Shown here piece after piece: positions 10,120 through 21,989 of a stretch of 64,000 nt of DNA. This DNA is from Chenopodium formosanum (Eukaryota; Streptophyta; Magnoliopsida; Caryophyllales; Amaranthaceae), in contig CM044877.1 in assembly GCA_024500155.1 (NCBI GenBank), positions 17,551,501-17,615,500 on the forward strand. Direction: 5' to 3'. Below the pieces are notes generated by a model, which had not been told where the DNA came from, ran no database searches, and saw nothing but the letters and a program-made list of their open reading frames with translations. Positions within the stretch are counted from its first letter, which is position 1, and every line of letters begins with the position of its first letter. Position numbers and translations under genes: made by a program.

Positions 10120-11389
10120 GGAAATTTCATCAAATGCCCCTGAGTTATTTTTTTATTCACCAAATACCCATCAAAACTTTCAAATTCACCAAATACTCCT
10201 GAGTTTAAGAAAAATGTCATCAAATGCCCTTAATGACTAATGGCGGTTAACACCGTTAGTCATTAATGACTAATATGCCACGTGGCAGCCTCTAATTGGT
10301 TGTTGTAATATTAATTAATTAATTATTAAAAAAACTTTTAAAATAAATAAAAAAAAACTTTTAAAATGGAAAAAAAAATAAAAAATTACCCCAACCACCC
10401 AAGACCCACCCCACCCCACCCCCAACGACTGACCACCGGCCACCACCGCCACCACCCCCAGACCCTGCGTCGATGGTCCATTTTTGCCGGCGAGGGCAGC
10501 CCCCACCCTCCGACACCCCCTCCCCTACCCCCAGCCCCTTCTCCCTCCGTTTCCCCTCCTCTTAAACCCCTGCCCCACCTCGCAAAACCCCTCTCCCTTC
10601 ACAGCCGGCGCCCAAACCCCCTCCCCGGCGCCGGCGAACCAATTTCGCCTCACCCCCTGCCATCCCCACCCCCTTTCCCCCCTAAACCACCACCCAAAAA
10701 GCCAAAAACCCCCTAAATCGAAAAACCCCAAATCGAACCAATCTAGGGTTTCGATTTGGGGGGTTTCTGGCTTTTTTGGGTGGTGGTTTAGGGGGGAAAG
10801 GGGGTAGGGATGGCAGGGGGTGGGGCGAAATTGGTTCGCCGGCGCCGGGGAGGGCGTTTGGGCGCCGGCCGTGAAGGGAGGGGGGTTTTTTGAGGTGGGG
10901 GAGGGATTTAAGGGGAGGGGAAACGGAGGGAGAAGGGGTTGGGGGTAGGGGAGGGGAAACGGAGGGAGAAGGGGTTGGGGGTAGGGGAGGGGGTGTCGGA
11001 GGGTGGGGGCTGCCCTCGCCGGCGAAAATGGACCACCGGCGCAGGGTCTGGTGGTGGTGGCGGTGGTGGTCGGTGGTCAGCTGTTGGGGGTGGGGTGGGT
11101 CTTAGGTGGTTGGGGTAATTTTTTTTTATTATTTTTTTTCCATTTTTAAAGTTTTTTTTATTTATGTTTAAAGTTTTTTTTAATAATTAATTAATTAATA
11201 TTACAACAACCAATTAGAGGCTGCCACGTGGCATATTAGTCATTAATGACTAACGGTGTTAACCGCCGTTAGTCATTATGGGCATTTGATGACATTTTTC
11301 TTAAACTCAGGAGTATTTGGTGAATTTGAAAGTTTTGATGGGTATTTGGTGAATAAAAAATTAACTCAGGGGCATTTGATGAAATTTCG
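10120..11389. mobile_element. Foldback Mutator-like element with arms of about 600 bp
   Basis: The terminal repeats match as CGGAAATTTCATCAAATGCC and its inverse CGAAATTTCATCAAATGCC. They are flanked by a perfect 9-bp duplication TATTGTTTA (10111-10119 and 11390-11398), the size expected for Mutator-like transposition. Almost the whole element is one inverted repeat: the left arm at about 10120-10740 is mirrored by about 10750-11389 around a centre near CTAGGGTTTCG. The inner arms are CCCC/GGGG-rich. The right arm has an extra tandem copy of about 40 bp (10915-10990) not present on the left. The proline- and glycine-rich frames across it (10366-10716, 10484-10807, 10525-10731, 10890-11105) are composition artefacts; no transposase is present. 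A transcript would form a very long hairpin. Relatives lie at 32772-33731, 38612-39171 and 58303-59110. Confidence 0.9.
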
Positions 11390-11552
11390 TATTGTTTATG
11401 CATGTCTTTTATTTTCTTTTTCACAATTTTTCAAATTGGTACCTTCATTTATTGTTGAAATATTCGTCATATATGAACAGATAAACTGATTTAAGTTGAT
11501 ACTTGATAAAATAAAGTATATGGAAAAAACGAAAAGAAAAGGAGAAAAAGTG

Positions 11553-12374
11553 TTGAGAGATTGTGCTGTTATAAAACACCATAAAATCTAATATGTATAG
11601 CTTTGCCTTGTCTCTATTGGAGAATTTACCGTAGGAAACCCGAAAGCCGGGAGAAAAACCCACCAATCCATTATGTAGCAATAATTAGATGAAGATTAAT
11701 GTAGATTACAATCTTTCAATCCCCATGAAAGCTCCCACCCCAAGCTCACCCTCTCAAACACTCAAACCCTAAGTGTTTGGGTTTTACATTGAGGATTTCT
11801 CTCTTTACATCTTTCCCCTCATCCTATTTCTCTCTTTACAATGAGAGTACAAGAGTAAATATAGTGCAAGAAGATCAATGGCTAAAATTACATCCCGAGC
11901 GAATTAAAAAAAATCGCATGCTCGAACAGGGGCTCAATGGTTCGACCAAACCTACCCAAAGTTTGGTCGAACATGGGGTGGTTCGGTCAAAATTCTTACT
12001 AGGTTTGACCTATCCTCCTCTAGAAATCAAAAAACCGCAGAGTCTGCCTCAAAATCTAGGTTTGACCGAACCTTTCAAAAGTTTGGGTCGAACTCCCGCT
12101 TTGCACGGACAACTCTACTTAAAACAACCTTAACTCCCTCAATTCTGAACGAAATCAAGCTTATGACCTGTCGTTGGAAAGATCTAGAGACCCGATATCA
12201 CCTCCAACTTGAATTATCTCAATATCATTCCTCGATATTGAGATATGCTCATTTGAAGTCATCCCTTGCCATCCACCATTGCTTAACACCAAGAAATAGC
12301 CCATAGCTTAAATTCCTAAGCTATGCACCCCCTTAGCCTCCTTGAACCGTTCTCCACACTTCTCAAACCTAACA
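11553..12374 (-). repeat. LTR remnant, probably a solo LTR (Copia Tork-like)
   Basis: On the minus strand it starts TGTTAGGTTTGAG at 12374 and passes through promoter-like sequence. It ends in a U5-like segment (GTGGGTTTTTCTCCCGGC ... TTTCCTACGG), the pattern I associate with Tork-type Copia LTRs. The left boundary is unclear (TGTTGAGAG at 11553 is one candidate, TGTAGATTAC at 11699 another) and I found no convincing target duplication. The 118-codon frame at 11777-12133 lies inside it and is not a gene. Confidence 0.45.
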
Positions 12375-13814
12375 CTTAATATGTACAGTAAATAGGACAA
12401 TCAATAGTACCTTGTTCGGTTTGTGGAGCGATTGTTACGCAGGCCTAGGTATGAAACGAAATGCATTAATTATTACTGTATTTGTCTTGCCATTTGCTAA
12501 GATTATTGATTACTATGTATCTAGTTACTCTAGTGACTTGATATTGGGCTATCTCAAAACAACTACGGTTTCAAAAAAAAAAAACTAGTGTTATACAATA
12601 AGCTATGGAGTAAAATGAATATATATTAATGAATCTTGTATTTCCATTCCGTGGAGAATAATTATACAGGAAAAAGGAAAAAGGTTTCAATCTGAAAAGT
12701 GTTAAGTTCTTTCTATATCTCTGCATTAAAAATTACTGTAATTCATACTACTCTGTATAATCTTCTGATTTAAGTGAAAGATATGATAGCATGTTAGACA
12801 CAGGAAGAATATTTGGTTCTCTTCCTTAGTCCGTGGCTCCATGCTTGCTATCATAAAACACTATGTATTCTAACATGGATTAAGACTCGATTTGAATGAG
12901 AGTATTGCTTATTCTGGTTGATGTGATCATTATAATTTATTACTTATCTAATGGTGCTATCTGCTACCATATTGTTCTCGCAGAGATTGAGATAGCAATT
13001 GAGTCAACAGCCTGATTCTCTTCCTTTAGATGAGGTATAATTGCCATTTATCGTGTCTCAAGTTCACGGCTTTAACTTGTCGTCATTTGTGTACATACTT
13101 TTCTGTAATATTGGGAATCCTCAAGCTCTTGCGCAACAGCCAATCACATTTTTTTCATTAGGTTAGTGCCCATAGTGTTTGAGTGTCATGAGCGGTTACT
13201 CTAAAAATAACTTGTAATGTTTCTTTTAATTAAAGTGCATCAGGTTCTTGCTCTATGTGATCATCCAAGCATTTTGGATAGAAGTGAAACATTGGGACTA
13301 TATTCACATTGTTGAATTGCTTATTTTAACAAACAAGGATTTTATATTCATCCTTGAGTTTATATTTAGGCATTTGTCGCTACTATATGATGTTGAATTG
13401 CTTATTTTAACAAATAATGAGCTCTTTTTATGCCATTCCTTTAATCATCGATCAATTCACTTTTATAATCAAACAAGAGTATTTCAATTCAATTACATAC
13501 TAGTATTTATTTCTTCTACTTTTGTTTGTCACTTTGACTAAATGCAGTGTTGATTCAATAAAGAGAGCTCGGCAGATTTTAGATCAAATACCAGGAAGAG
13601 CAATGGGTGCATACAATCACAATCAAGTGATTAATGCATTTGAATTTTTCCTTTCCTTATAGGTGTATATGATGATGCAATTTCTACTGAGGTCAGAGCA
13701 AGATGGAATTCTTTGCCCCATTCATTCCACAATGTCCTTTGTATTCTGCTTTAATTGTGCTTTATGGTGGAACTTTAATTTGGTATGTATGCTTTTATGG
13801 AAAATATATATTCA
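12375..13814 (+). other. Intergenic with exon-like scraps of an unrecognised gene
   Basis: Three short stretches look more coding than their surroundings. At about 12982-13031 a frame reading SQQPDSLPLDEV ends at a GT. At about 13549-13625 a frame reads VDSIKRARQILDQIPGRAMG. At about 13663-13775 a frame reads VYDDAISTEVRARWNSLP, with AG before and GT after. They lie in the same order on the plus strand but are separated by stop-rich DNA, and I cannot name a family. They may be exons of a decayed host gene. A 26-bp segment GTTGAATTGCTTATTTTAAC.. occurs twice (about 13309 and 13391). Confidence 0.3.
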
Positions 13815-15635
13815 GCAAAATATTTCTACCTTAGTATTTTTCAATTTTTTGACAAAGTCGTTGTCTTCTATAATTGGAATAGGGACTTGTTGAGTGGTAG
13901 GACTGGGTTGATTCACGATGGGATGTTGCATTCTCCCTGATCTTGTGATGACGTCGATAGAGGAATTTTCTTCATCCTAAATATCATCGACCGGATAAAT
14001 CGTGGAGAGTGGAGTTTCTTCTACGTCTTTAAGGTAGACATCCTCATCATCGCTTTCAAAAACTCCATTGATGCTAACATATTTTTCTGGCCAAATTTGA
14101 ACCAACTTTTTGTTGTCAATCAATCCTTGGACTAGGTCCTTGAATTTGAAACAGTATTCTTTGGTATGTCCTCCATATTGAAGGTATGGACAGTAGAACC
14201 TATCTATCCTTTTTAGCGATTCAAATGGTTTGATTGGCTCGAGAGGTTTGATCTTTCCATTCTCGAAGAGCATTTTAAACATATTTGCATAAGAAGTCCC
14301 AATAGGTGTGTATGCCTTGTTACTCTGTTTAGGTGATTCAACTACTTTGAGGGAAAAAGGTTTTCTTTCAGTAGTTTTAGTGGATGTCATCTTTTCAGCG
14401 GTGCGTCTTTCCTCATCTTCTTTGCTTCCTCAATGGAATAGTGAAGTTGGATCATCGTTGCCCTCATTATGTTTATGAAGACCCTTATGTCTTCTTTTGA
14501 GGCAGGTTCTTCAGTTGGAGGAAAAGCACTCATGGCATCGAAAAAGGTGTCCTCCTCTTCTTTGCTGGCATGAAATTCTTCAATTAGTTTGATGAGGAGT
14601 GATGGATCAACGTGATTTTCCTCATCAGAAATTGCCAAGGATCGGAGTCTGAAAGTGGAGCACTATTGATACTTGGCTTCTTACTAGTAAGGGGCAATGG
14701 AAGTTAAATGTTATCAATTAAATCTTGAATGGCTTCTTTCAACTTCCAGCAATTCTCAGTGAGATGACCCCTGCCTTGGTGGTACTTGCCAGGTGAGTTG
14801 GGGTTCCAACTAGCCGTCCTCCTTTCTACTGGTGGATCTCCAAACTGTCCAATAGGGGTTATGAGTCCTTTAGCATGAAGTCGATCAAACACTGTAGCAT
14901 AACTCATGCCAATAGGTGTGAAAATTCTCCTAAATGGTTTCTTTTATCCTTGATTGTTCATAGCAAGGACCTCATTCAAGTTAAAGGTGCTAACATTATT
15001 TGAGTGGGTGGTTATGGAAGAATAAGGATTGTCGTTCTTCTTGCCTTTCCAGCCACTGTTGTTGTTGTTAGCAGCTTTTTGTTTTGCAAGGTCGTCTTCA
15101 ATGTTAATACCTATATCATAAATGGCCTTGAAAGTATTCAAATTTCTTTGGTACTTTAAATGTTTTGAATACTTTTCTTGAAGGTTCTTGACGAACATCT
15201 CACAGATTCCTTTTCAGTAGGAACTTTTACCATCTTACCAGAAGTTTCTCTCCACTTGTTAAAGAAGGAAGTAAATCCTTATTTTTCCTTTTGCTTTAAC
15301 ATCTCAAGCTCCTTATGGTCAGTCTCAACTTGGATGTTGCACTTGTATATATCAATGAAAGCGTTTGTGATAGATCTCAGGAGGAGGTCTTCTCCTTTTC
15401 TAGGGAGAAAAACCATTGTTGACAAATGATTTCAAGAGATAGTGAGAAATACTAAAGGGAAGACCTTCCTGTCAATAGCCTTAATGCTAATTATAGTCTC
15501 GAAAGCTCATAAATGAAAGTAAGGATTGTCGGTAGGTTTGAACTTAGGGATGTCATTGGCATTGAACTTATGCGAAAGAAGTTCCTTGTCCACTAAGACT
15601 CCTTGGGAGCTAAAATCCTGAACCTTGTAATCGTT
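13815..15635 (-). pseudogene. Gag-protease remnant of the minus-strand gypsy element
   Basis: Decayed minus-strand coding sequence read as several short frames (15198-14944, 14907-14704, 14638-14387, 14390-13977). Two related blocks each contain a TPIG(T/M)SYA motif, followed by a Cys/His stretch (YHQGRGHLTENCWKLKEAIQ at about 14780-14720 and YLQYGGHTKEYCFKF at about 14185-14140) and QDLIDN or QGLIDNK. This pair of modified knuckle-like repeats is typical of Tat-group gag. Nearer 13880-13950 a segment reads VITRSGR, then a spacer and FVKKLKNTK, matching the gag-pro junction of plant gypsy elements. Stops and frame changes separate the blocks, so no protein is made. The upstream end joins 21990 across the CACTA insertion. 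Confidence 0.75.
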
Positions 15636-16140
15636 CACTACTAAAAAAATGCCCAAAGAGACCCGAAATGAGAGACCCGTCAATCAAATAGCCGGTCCTT
15701 GTGTTTCAAGCGACCCAACATTACAAATAACTAGTCTCATTGGTAGTATTCAGGAAAAAAAAAGACCCTTTCTTAGAGATAATGGATCCTTCTCATTTTT
15801 TTTTTTTTTTAAATTAAAAAGGAAAGACTCTTGTTTTTACATAACCGGTCTCTCTTTTTATTAAAATAAAAAAATACTAGTATATGTTTTGGAAAGACCC
15901 ATGGTGATGCTTAATCAGTCTCCCTTATTTCCATGAATAAAATATAACTAACCCTAAAATCATTCCCCCAAATTTTTCTTCTTCAATCCACCTCATCTTC
16001 CTCTCTCTCCTGCTCTTACCTCAAACTCCTTATTCCGTCTTTTCATGAATCATTTCATTCAAATTTCAATTTCAATTCCTCCATTTCTTGTTTCAATTAA
16101 TCTTTTCTTCATACTTTAAACCTAAATTTTTTATGTTTAT

Positions 16141-16838
16141 CAGGGCCGGCTACTAGGGGAGCTCGTTGAGCGATCGCTCAGGGCCCCCCTTTTGTGGGGC
16201 CCACATATATATATTTTTTTGATATCTTATAAAAAAAATAATAAAATAAAATAAAATAAAAACTATTCTTTGATAAATTTATGAAATGTAGTACTAATGA
16301 CAAGTATAACTACTTCTTTTTAATCTAAAGATGAATCAAAATATTAACTTACTTAGCTTAAGTGATTTTTTTTTTGGGTTCAAATGGAGGAAATGAAGAA
16401 GCACTAAAGCGGGGGTTTGGTTTATTTGCTTAATTATCTTTTTGTTTGGTATTTTTAGATTTGCATTTTCTCTTTTATGTGAGCTTTCATTTTCCTTTTT
16501 TCTTTTTCTACTTTCTCTTTTAGTTTATTTCTTTTCTTTAATTACCTAAATTCTACTTCGCATTATGTTAGCTTTAGTTACTGAATTTCTCTTCTTTATT
16601 AATTTTTTTTATTGGGTTTAAATTCTTGACTTTTTTAAAATAAAAAAAAAAAAATTGGAAATATAGCTTGTGAGGGTTTGATTGATGAATTTGCTTTAAA
16701 AAAAATGCTTATAGGACCAACTATAATCAATCATTTTGGTGAACTTTATAATATAAAAATTTATGAAATACATTCTCATAATTTAGGGGGCTTTTTAAGA
16801 TTTCGCTCTGGGCCCCTAAAATGTCCGAGACGGCACTG
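16141..16838. mobile_element. Non-autonomous hAT element
   Basis: Terminal inverted repeats CAGGGCCGGCTACTAG and CAGTGCCGTCTCGGAC (inverse at the right end), flanked by a perfect 8-bp duplication ATGTTTAT (16133-16140 and 16839-16846). Both ends carry GGGCCCC words near the termini. The 698-bp interior is AT-rich, with no hAT transposase. The frame at 16727-17038 on the minus strand spans its right end and is spurious. Confidence 0.92.
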
Positions 16839-16849
16839 ATGTTTATCAT

Positions 16850-17370
16850 TTTCTTCAACCTCGGTACTATATAAATTCCTTTCGCTTTCAATTCGTCTCC
16901 GATCCATAGACAAACCAATGGAGCTTCAAAAGTACCTTTAATGGTGTTCAAGCTTCTCTTCTTGATTTTCTGAGTTGTCTTATAGAAAGAATGGACCGTC
17001 AAGGAAGAGGATATGCCATTTGGTGGCTTCACGAACAACTCGCTTCCAATTTCGATGATATATCATTGTTTACCACTAAGAACAGGTTTTTTTTTCAAAA
17101 AAAAAATCACTTCATTTTATTACCTCAATTGTTTTTTCATACCCTTAATTTTAATTTATTTTTTATTTTAGATCTCGCTAAAATGAAGTAAAAGTTGTAG
17201 ATTTATGGGTCAAGGGAAAGTTGATTCTCATTTTGCAATATTATCAGACTATCTCAATGCTTTCATGGGTAAAGGGTTCATGTAATTGCTGCTAATGATT
17301 ATTTAGTGCTGTGATTGTGAAATGGTGGGCCAAGTTGCTCGATTTTTTGGTCTCAAGGTTGTCCTTGTTC
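16850..17370 (+). pseudogene. Possible captured gene segment in the outer CACTA
   Basis: Less AT-rich than its surroundings, with short coding-like pieces on the plus strand: a frame starting MDRQGRGYAIWWLHEQLASN at 16991, and pieces at about 17195-17290 (GQGKVDSHFAILSDYLN) and 17318-17365 (VGQVARFFGLKVVLV). Intron-like T-rich sequence lies between the first two. Stops interrupt it and I cannot name the parent gene. Gene-fragment capture by CACTA elements is well known, and this would be a second case in this nest. Confidence 0.3.
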
Positions 17371-18789
17371 AGCATATTGTTTTTGTTTTTGTTTTCATTT
17401 TATGTTCTTCTAATATCATTTTCATAAAATTTTGATTAAGATCTATTCATCTAATTTCTTGTTTGCTTTAGGGTTTTAATTTTGATAGTTTTAAAATTAT
17501 TTAGATCTATTTTTTATTTTCGTTTTAGATTTTATAACCTCCGTTTTCGATTTTTATTCTTCAATTTGTATTTTTGTGTTTTTATTCCGATTTTGAAAAA
17601 ATAGTTTTCATTTTCATTTTCTATTCTGATTTTTGTTTTAGATCTTACCGGTTTAAATCGGATTTTAAATTTTTGATATAATTTGTGATTATACAAAATG
17701 GGTAATTTTTGAATTTTTGTTTTGGTTAGGTTTTTTTTTTTTTTTTTTTCTGTTTTTGCTTTTTAATTTCATTATTTATCTGTACATTGTTAGTATTATG
17801 AATTCAATTTTATTTAACTTCGTATAGCTTTTATTTACTATAAATCTTTAATTTTTGTTGCTTGTGTTTAGTGAAAATCTAACCTTATTATTGTTTGCTC
17901 TTATTATAGGTTATCTATGAGCTAATGTTTAACGGAGATATGATATGAAGATGACGACGATGGTAACAGATGATGATGAAGATAAACACTCCAATGAAAC
18001 AAGTGGATGATAGTTCATTTTTAGTGTTAATTTTCTTTTTATATGATTACAGATTAATAGATTATAGTACCTAGATAAATTATCTAATACATACTATAAA
18101 TTACGAAGTATCTAATATGTAATTACTTCGTGTGTATTATGTACTACATATTAATAGATTATAGTACCTTAGATTGTATATTTTTTTTCGAGCGAAATAT
18201 GAAATTGTATATTTGTTTTTTGTAATTTATTTTTTTTTTAAAATAGAATGTAGCAAGAGCCCGCCTATCTAACATAAATGGTCTCTCCTGAACTCATAAA
18301 AGAGACTGTTTTTGTAAGTTCACGAGTCTCAATTTTAAAATGAGAGACCGCTTTTCTGACAAAAAGGCACTAATGCATAATTAACCTTAAGTAACACCCA
18401 AAAAGTGATACATAAAGTGGTAAAAGTGTTATTGTAGACAATAGGTAACACTTTTGTGGGTGATACATCCGCCCATGTTACCTAAGGTCTTATGTAACAC
18501 TTTGGGTAATGTATGGTAACACTTTTGAAAGTATTACTATAAACTCTCTTATGTAACATTTTTTTATAGATTTAGTATCATTTTTAAAATGTTACATTTT
18601 ATTTATTAGGTAACACTTACTTACCTTTAGTAACATTTATAATCATATAGTAATACTTTATCCAACATTTTGTATCACTTTTTCAAGCTAATGTATCACC
18701 GTCTTGATAATTTGGTAATATTTTTCAATCATCTTTTGACATATAGTAATACTTTATCCGACATTATGTATCACTTTTTGCAAACTAAT

Positions 18790-18790
<1 letters not shown>

Positions 18791-18884
<94 letters not shown>
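18791..18884. repeat. (AAT)n followed by (ATT)n, a 94-bp self-complementary microsatellite
   Basis: About 50 bp of TAA/AAT repeats switch at about 18840 to about 44 bp of ATT repeats, so the whole tract can fold on itself. The poly-isoleucine frames on both strands (18670-18981 and 18771-18968) are produced by it and are not genes. Confidence 0.95.
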
Positions 18885-20691
18885 GCAACATTTTATTATT
18901 CTAAATACAAAAATAATATTACTATGTACAACAACCTCGAATTTGAAATTAACATATACAATTGACAATAATTTGAATTGATATAAATTTATAGCATCTT
19001 ACAAAATGCCATAAACACCAATTTTTTTTATTGACTTAACAATCCAATGAACAAAATAAAAATAAAGTCAACTTCGGTCTCTAGATTAGACCAACAAATT
19101 CCTAAAGAGAAAAAAGCGAAATTAATGGCCAATAAGAGCAGCTAGCAGTAATAACCGATTGCAGCAGCTAGCAGTAACAGCAGCCAGCGGTAGCAACATT
19201 AGGTAGTAGCAACTTGGAGTAACAATAGTCAGCACTCAGTAGTACCAGGCCAACAGACTACATTAGCAGCCGATAGCAGTGAGCCAGTGACATTAACAGG
19301 CATCAGCAACAACAGTAGACATCTGTAACAACAGAAACAGTAATAGTGACATTGGTTGCTACATGCTATGCAAGCATGTTTCTTGTGGCTTGTACCATAA
19401 CAGAAGTTTTTGTTCCCATCGTCTCTTAACTTCCAATGCTTTATCTCATGGTTCTCACTCCCCTAGTCGTAAATGGAAGAGCATCCGTAAATAAAATGAG
19501 AATTGAAAAAAGTAGTAAACTGATAGTCTAAGAGTAAAATAATGCTTCATATATCTGCCTTATTACAATTTTTTTTTAAACACTCTACTCTCTTACATAG
19601 CATAAAGTAAATTGTAGACATTCTGGAGAAAATATGCTCAATAGCCCGCTTCTAATATATTAGCCAATTAAAATAGAATATATAATACATCTGAATTAAA
19701 TAAAGCAACCTTGTCATCAAACTATAGTAGCAGCAACTTTTGTAAGAAACTGAAAATTAAATCTATGTACCAATAATAAAAGGAAAGGGAAAGCAAAACT
19801 ACCAATAATTCCTACAACTATCTAATTATTAGCCATTTATCACAATTTTGGCCTCACCCAAAGATAAATTAGCATATAATTCACAATTTTGGCCTCACCC
19901 AAAACCTTACTACCCAATTTCGCTCATAGAATCCAATTCTGCAGCTACTTGAAGAAAAGGGATTAATTGCACTTAAACAACACCAATAAAACTCATCAGA
20001 ATCCCAATTTCTAAAACAATGCTCAATAATTTAAATAGCAAGCAGAAAAATTGAAGAAACATAAAATAGCTAGTAAAAAAGCATTGAAGGTTAGATTAAG
20101 CTTACATTTTATGAGGATCAACACTAGTGTAATCAGAGTAGGTATCAAAACCTATACAACATTCAAATCAGCAGAGTCAAATATTCATCACCCAACTTGT
20201 TCAAAGCAAGAATTAGAATGATCAATCAAACAAATTTAAAAATCAGGAAGAAAAAGTATACATAAGGGGAGGGCCATGAAATTACCTCTCGATTAACAAC
20301 ATAAAATGGAGAAATTACGACAAACTATATCATGCCAAATATCCCTCGAACTACAAGCAATAATCAATCAAGAAAGTAAGTAATAAGAAAGAAGAAGACG
20401 AGACGGAAGACAAACTAATTTACATACAAATATAATTTATTTAATGTGTACATAAAACAAGATACACAAATTAGTTTCTGATCAGTACATTTTTAACCCA
20501 CCACAATGGCAATATAATCTAGATATACACACTAATCCAAGTTGCAACTTCAGGATCGGAAAAACAACAAATAAAAAAAAAATCAATTTGGAATAACACT
20601 TAAGATGTTCTAAATTAAAACCATCAGCTAAATTGATTGGGCTACACTACTTTTTTTTAATCAAAGAAAGAGCTTATATTACATAAGGATG

Positions 20692-20693
<2 letters not shown>

Positions 20694-20747
<54 letters not shown>
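20694..20747. repeat. Run of 54 adenines
   Basis: An uninterrupted A tract inside the inner CACTA, possibly the tail of an old retrotransposed sequence or an expanded mononucleotide repeat. The minus-strand frame 21015-20674 ends in poly-Phe because of it. Length is prone to assembly error. Confidence 0.9.
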
Positions 20748-20750
<3 letters not shown>

Positions 20751-21198
20751 TATAACCTAAAGTTTTGAGGCAAAAACAGCCAGGCTGAATACCATGAAGC
20801 ATAAATGAAAAATTTGCTGTCATGGCACCCAAGAGTGGATTAGCCCACATCAAAGGCTGAAAATAAAACCGAAAGTAAAGATAAAACATAAAGCTTAAGG
20901 TGCATAACTTGATTGCAATAAGAGCAAAGCAGGCAACAGACAAATTAAAAGACAAGGAGTCAATAGTAGAATCAAGAGGTTCAAGGCAAGTTCTGCAGTT
21001 CATCACACTAACCAATAAATGCAGCGCAATTTCTGAGCTGCCAGCCTTCCATCACTCTAAATCGAGTTTACACTTCACAAACAAAATTTATAAAATACAT
21101 AATTTATTGTACATCGATCATCAAATCGAACATTGTAGTGAAAAAACCCTACTTAATGAAATTGAAGAAAAAAAATAAGCAGAAATTGGGGGAAATAC

Positions 21199-21301
21199 CT
21201 GCAAAAATGGGCGGACTGTGTCGGCACTCTATCCAACAGCGATCTCGAGGAATTTGGAGACCATGACCTGCTTATCGGAAGGACAGATAATGTCCTCTAT
21301 T
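21199..21301 (-). pseudogene. Captured first-exon fragment of a PUX/UBX-domain protein gene
   Basis: The minus strand reads (I)EDIICPSDKQVMVSKFLE, then IAVG, a stop, then SADTVRPFLQ, and then GTATTT, a splice donor in the right place. This matches the N-terminal UBA-like segment of plant UBX-domain proteins of the PUX7 type (DKQ.MVS.FLEIAVGQT..TA..FLQ). In those proteins the segment binds ubiquitin, and the UBX domain recruits CDC48. Only this exon and some 5' untranslated sequence (to about 21500) are present; no later PUX exon is recognisable. The expected Gln after IAVG is a TAG stop, so the copy is non-functional as protein. It lies near the right end of the inner CACTA, so transposon capture is the likely origin. 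Confidence 0.65.
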
Positions 21302-21989
21302 GATTTCGAGCTTCGTTGTCAATGGCGAATGAAAATCAATGAAAAGATTGATTGGGTTAATTACTGAGAAGCAAGTGAGAGGGTGGTAGCGGTGGAAGCC
21401 GAGGTAAGGAGGTACAGCATAAAGAGATGGTGAAAACTTAATTGAGGGATCCATGGAGAAATACAAGGGGGAAGAAATTTGTGAGGACGTGAGGTTGTGA
21501 CACTGTGACACTATGACTCTGTGAGGGTCGATTTTGATTTTGAGGGTCGATTTCAAATTAAGTGGTTTTTTAAAATAAATAAAAAAATAATAATTTTAAA
21601 TGTTACAACCAAGTGTTACCCAATATTAGAGTGTTACAATAAAGTGTTACCTAATATTAAAGTGATACAAAAAATGTTACCTAATACTACAATGTTACAA
21701 AAGTGTTACGTAAAAATCAAACAATCATGAAATTTTTAAAGTGTTACCAATGGGTGTTACTTAAGCTCAGTTTTGTAGTAGTGAGGGTCTTTTATGCTTC
21801 TACAATTTTAATATTTCAACCACCCAAAGAGACTACTTTTCTAAGATAACAGGTCTCAAGTTTTGAAACTTTAGACCGGCTCTAAAGAAGCAGTCTCTTA
21901 GCCAAAGAGACCGTTTATCTAGAGACCGCCTCTAAGGCTGTCTCTTTGGCTAATTTGGACGGGTCTCTTTGGCCAATTTTGTAGTAGTG

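Larger units (their letters stand above)
18368..21783. mobile_element. Inner CACTA element nested in the outer CACTA
   Basis: Starts CACTAATGCATAATTAACC and ends GCTCAGTTTTGTAGTAGTG, flanked by the 3-bp duplication AGG (18365-18367 and 21784-21786). Subterminal GTAACAC/GTGTTAC words are repeated many times in both ends (about 18390-18680 and 21600-21770), including CTTAAGTAACACCCA, shared in inverse by the two ends. This differs from the AGAGACC words of the outer element, so the two belong to separate families. The 3,416-bp interior has no transposase, but carries a captured PUX/UBX gene fragment, a (AAT)n(ATT)n palindrome and a 54-base A run. Confidence 0.92.
15636..21989. mobile_element. 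Outer CACTA element, host to a hAT and a second CACTA
   Basis: The ends are CACTACTAAAAAAATG at 15636 and TTTTGTAGTAGTG at 21989, flanked by a 3-bp duplication GTT (15633-15635 and 21990-21992), diagnostic for CACTA elements. Subterminal copies of (A/C)AGAGACC and GGTCTC occur at both ends (15655-15675, 15718-15780, 15890, 18260-18350, 21784-21970). No TNP2-type transposase frame is present, so it is non-autonomous. Removing the nested insertions (16141-16838 and 18368-21783) leaves about 2.2 kb. It sits inside the gag remnant of the minus-strand gypsy element. Confidence 0.92.

Noticed and set aside
10366..11105. Proline-rich and glycine/tryptophan-rich frames
   Set aside because: They come from the CCCC/GGGG arms of the foldback element and mirror each other on opposite strands.
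18670..18981. Poly-isoleucine open frames on both strands
   Set aside because: They are translations of the (AAT)n(ATT)n microsatellite.
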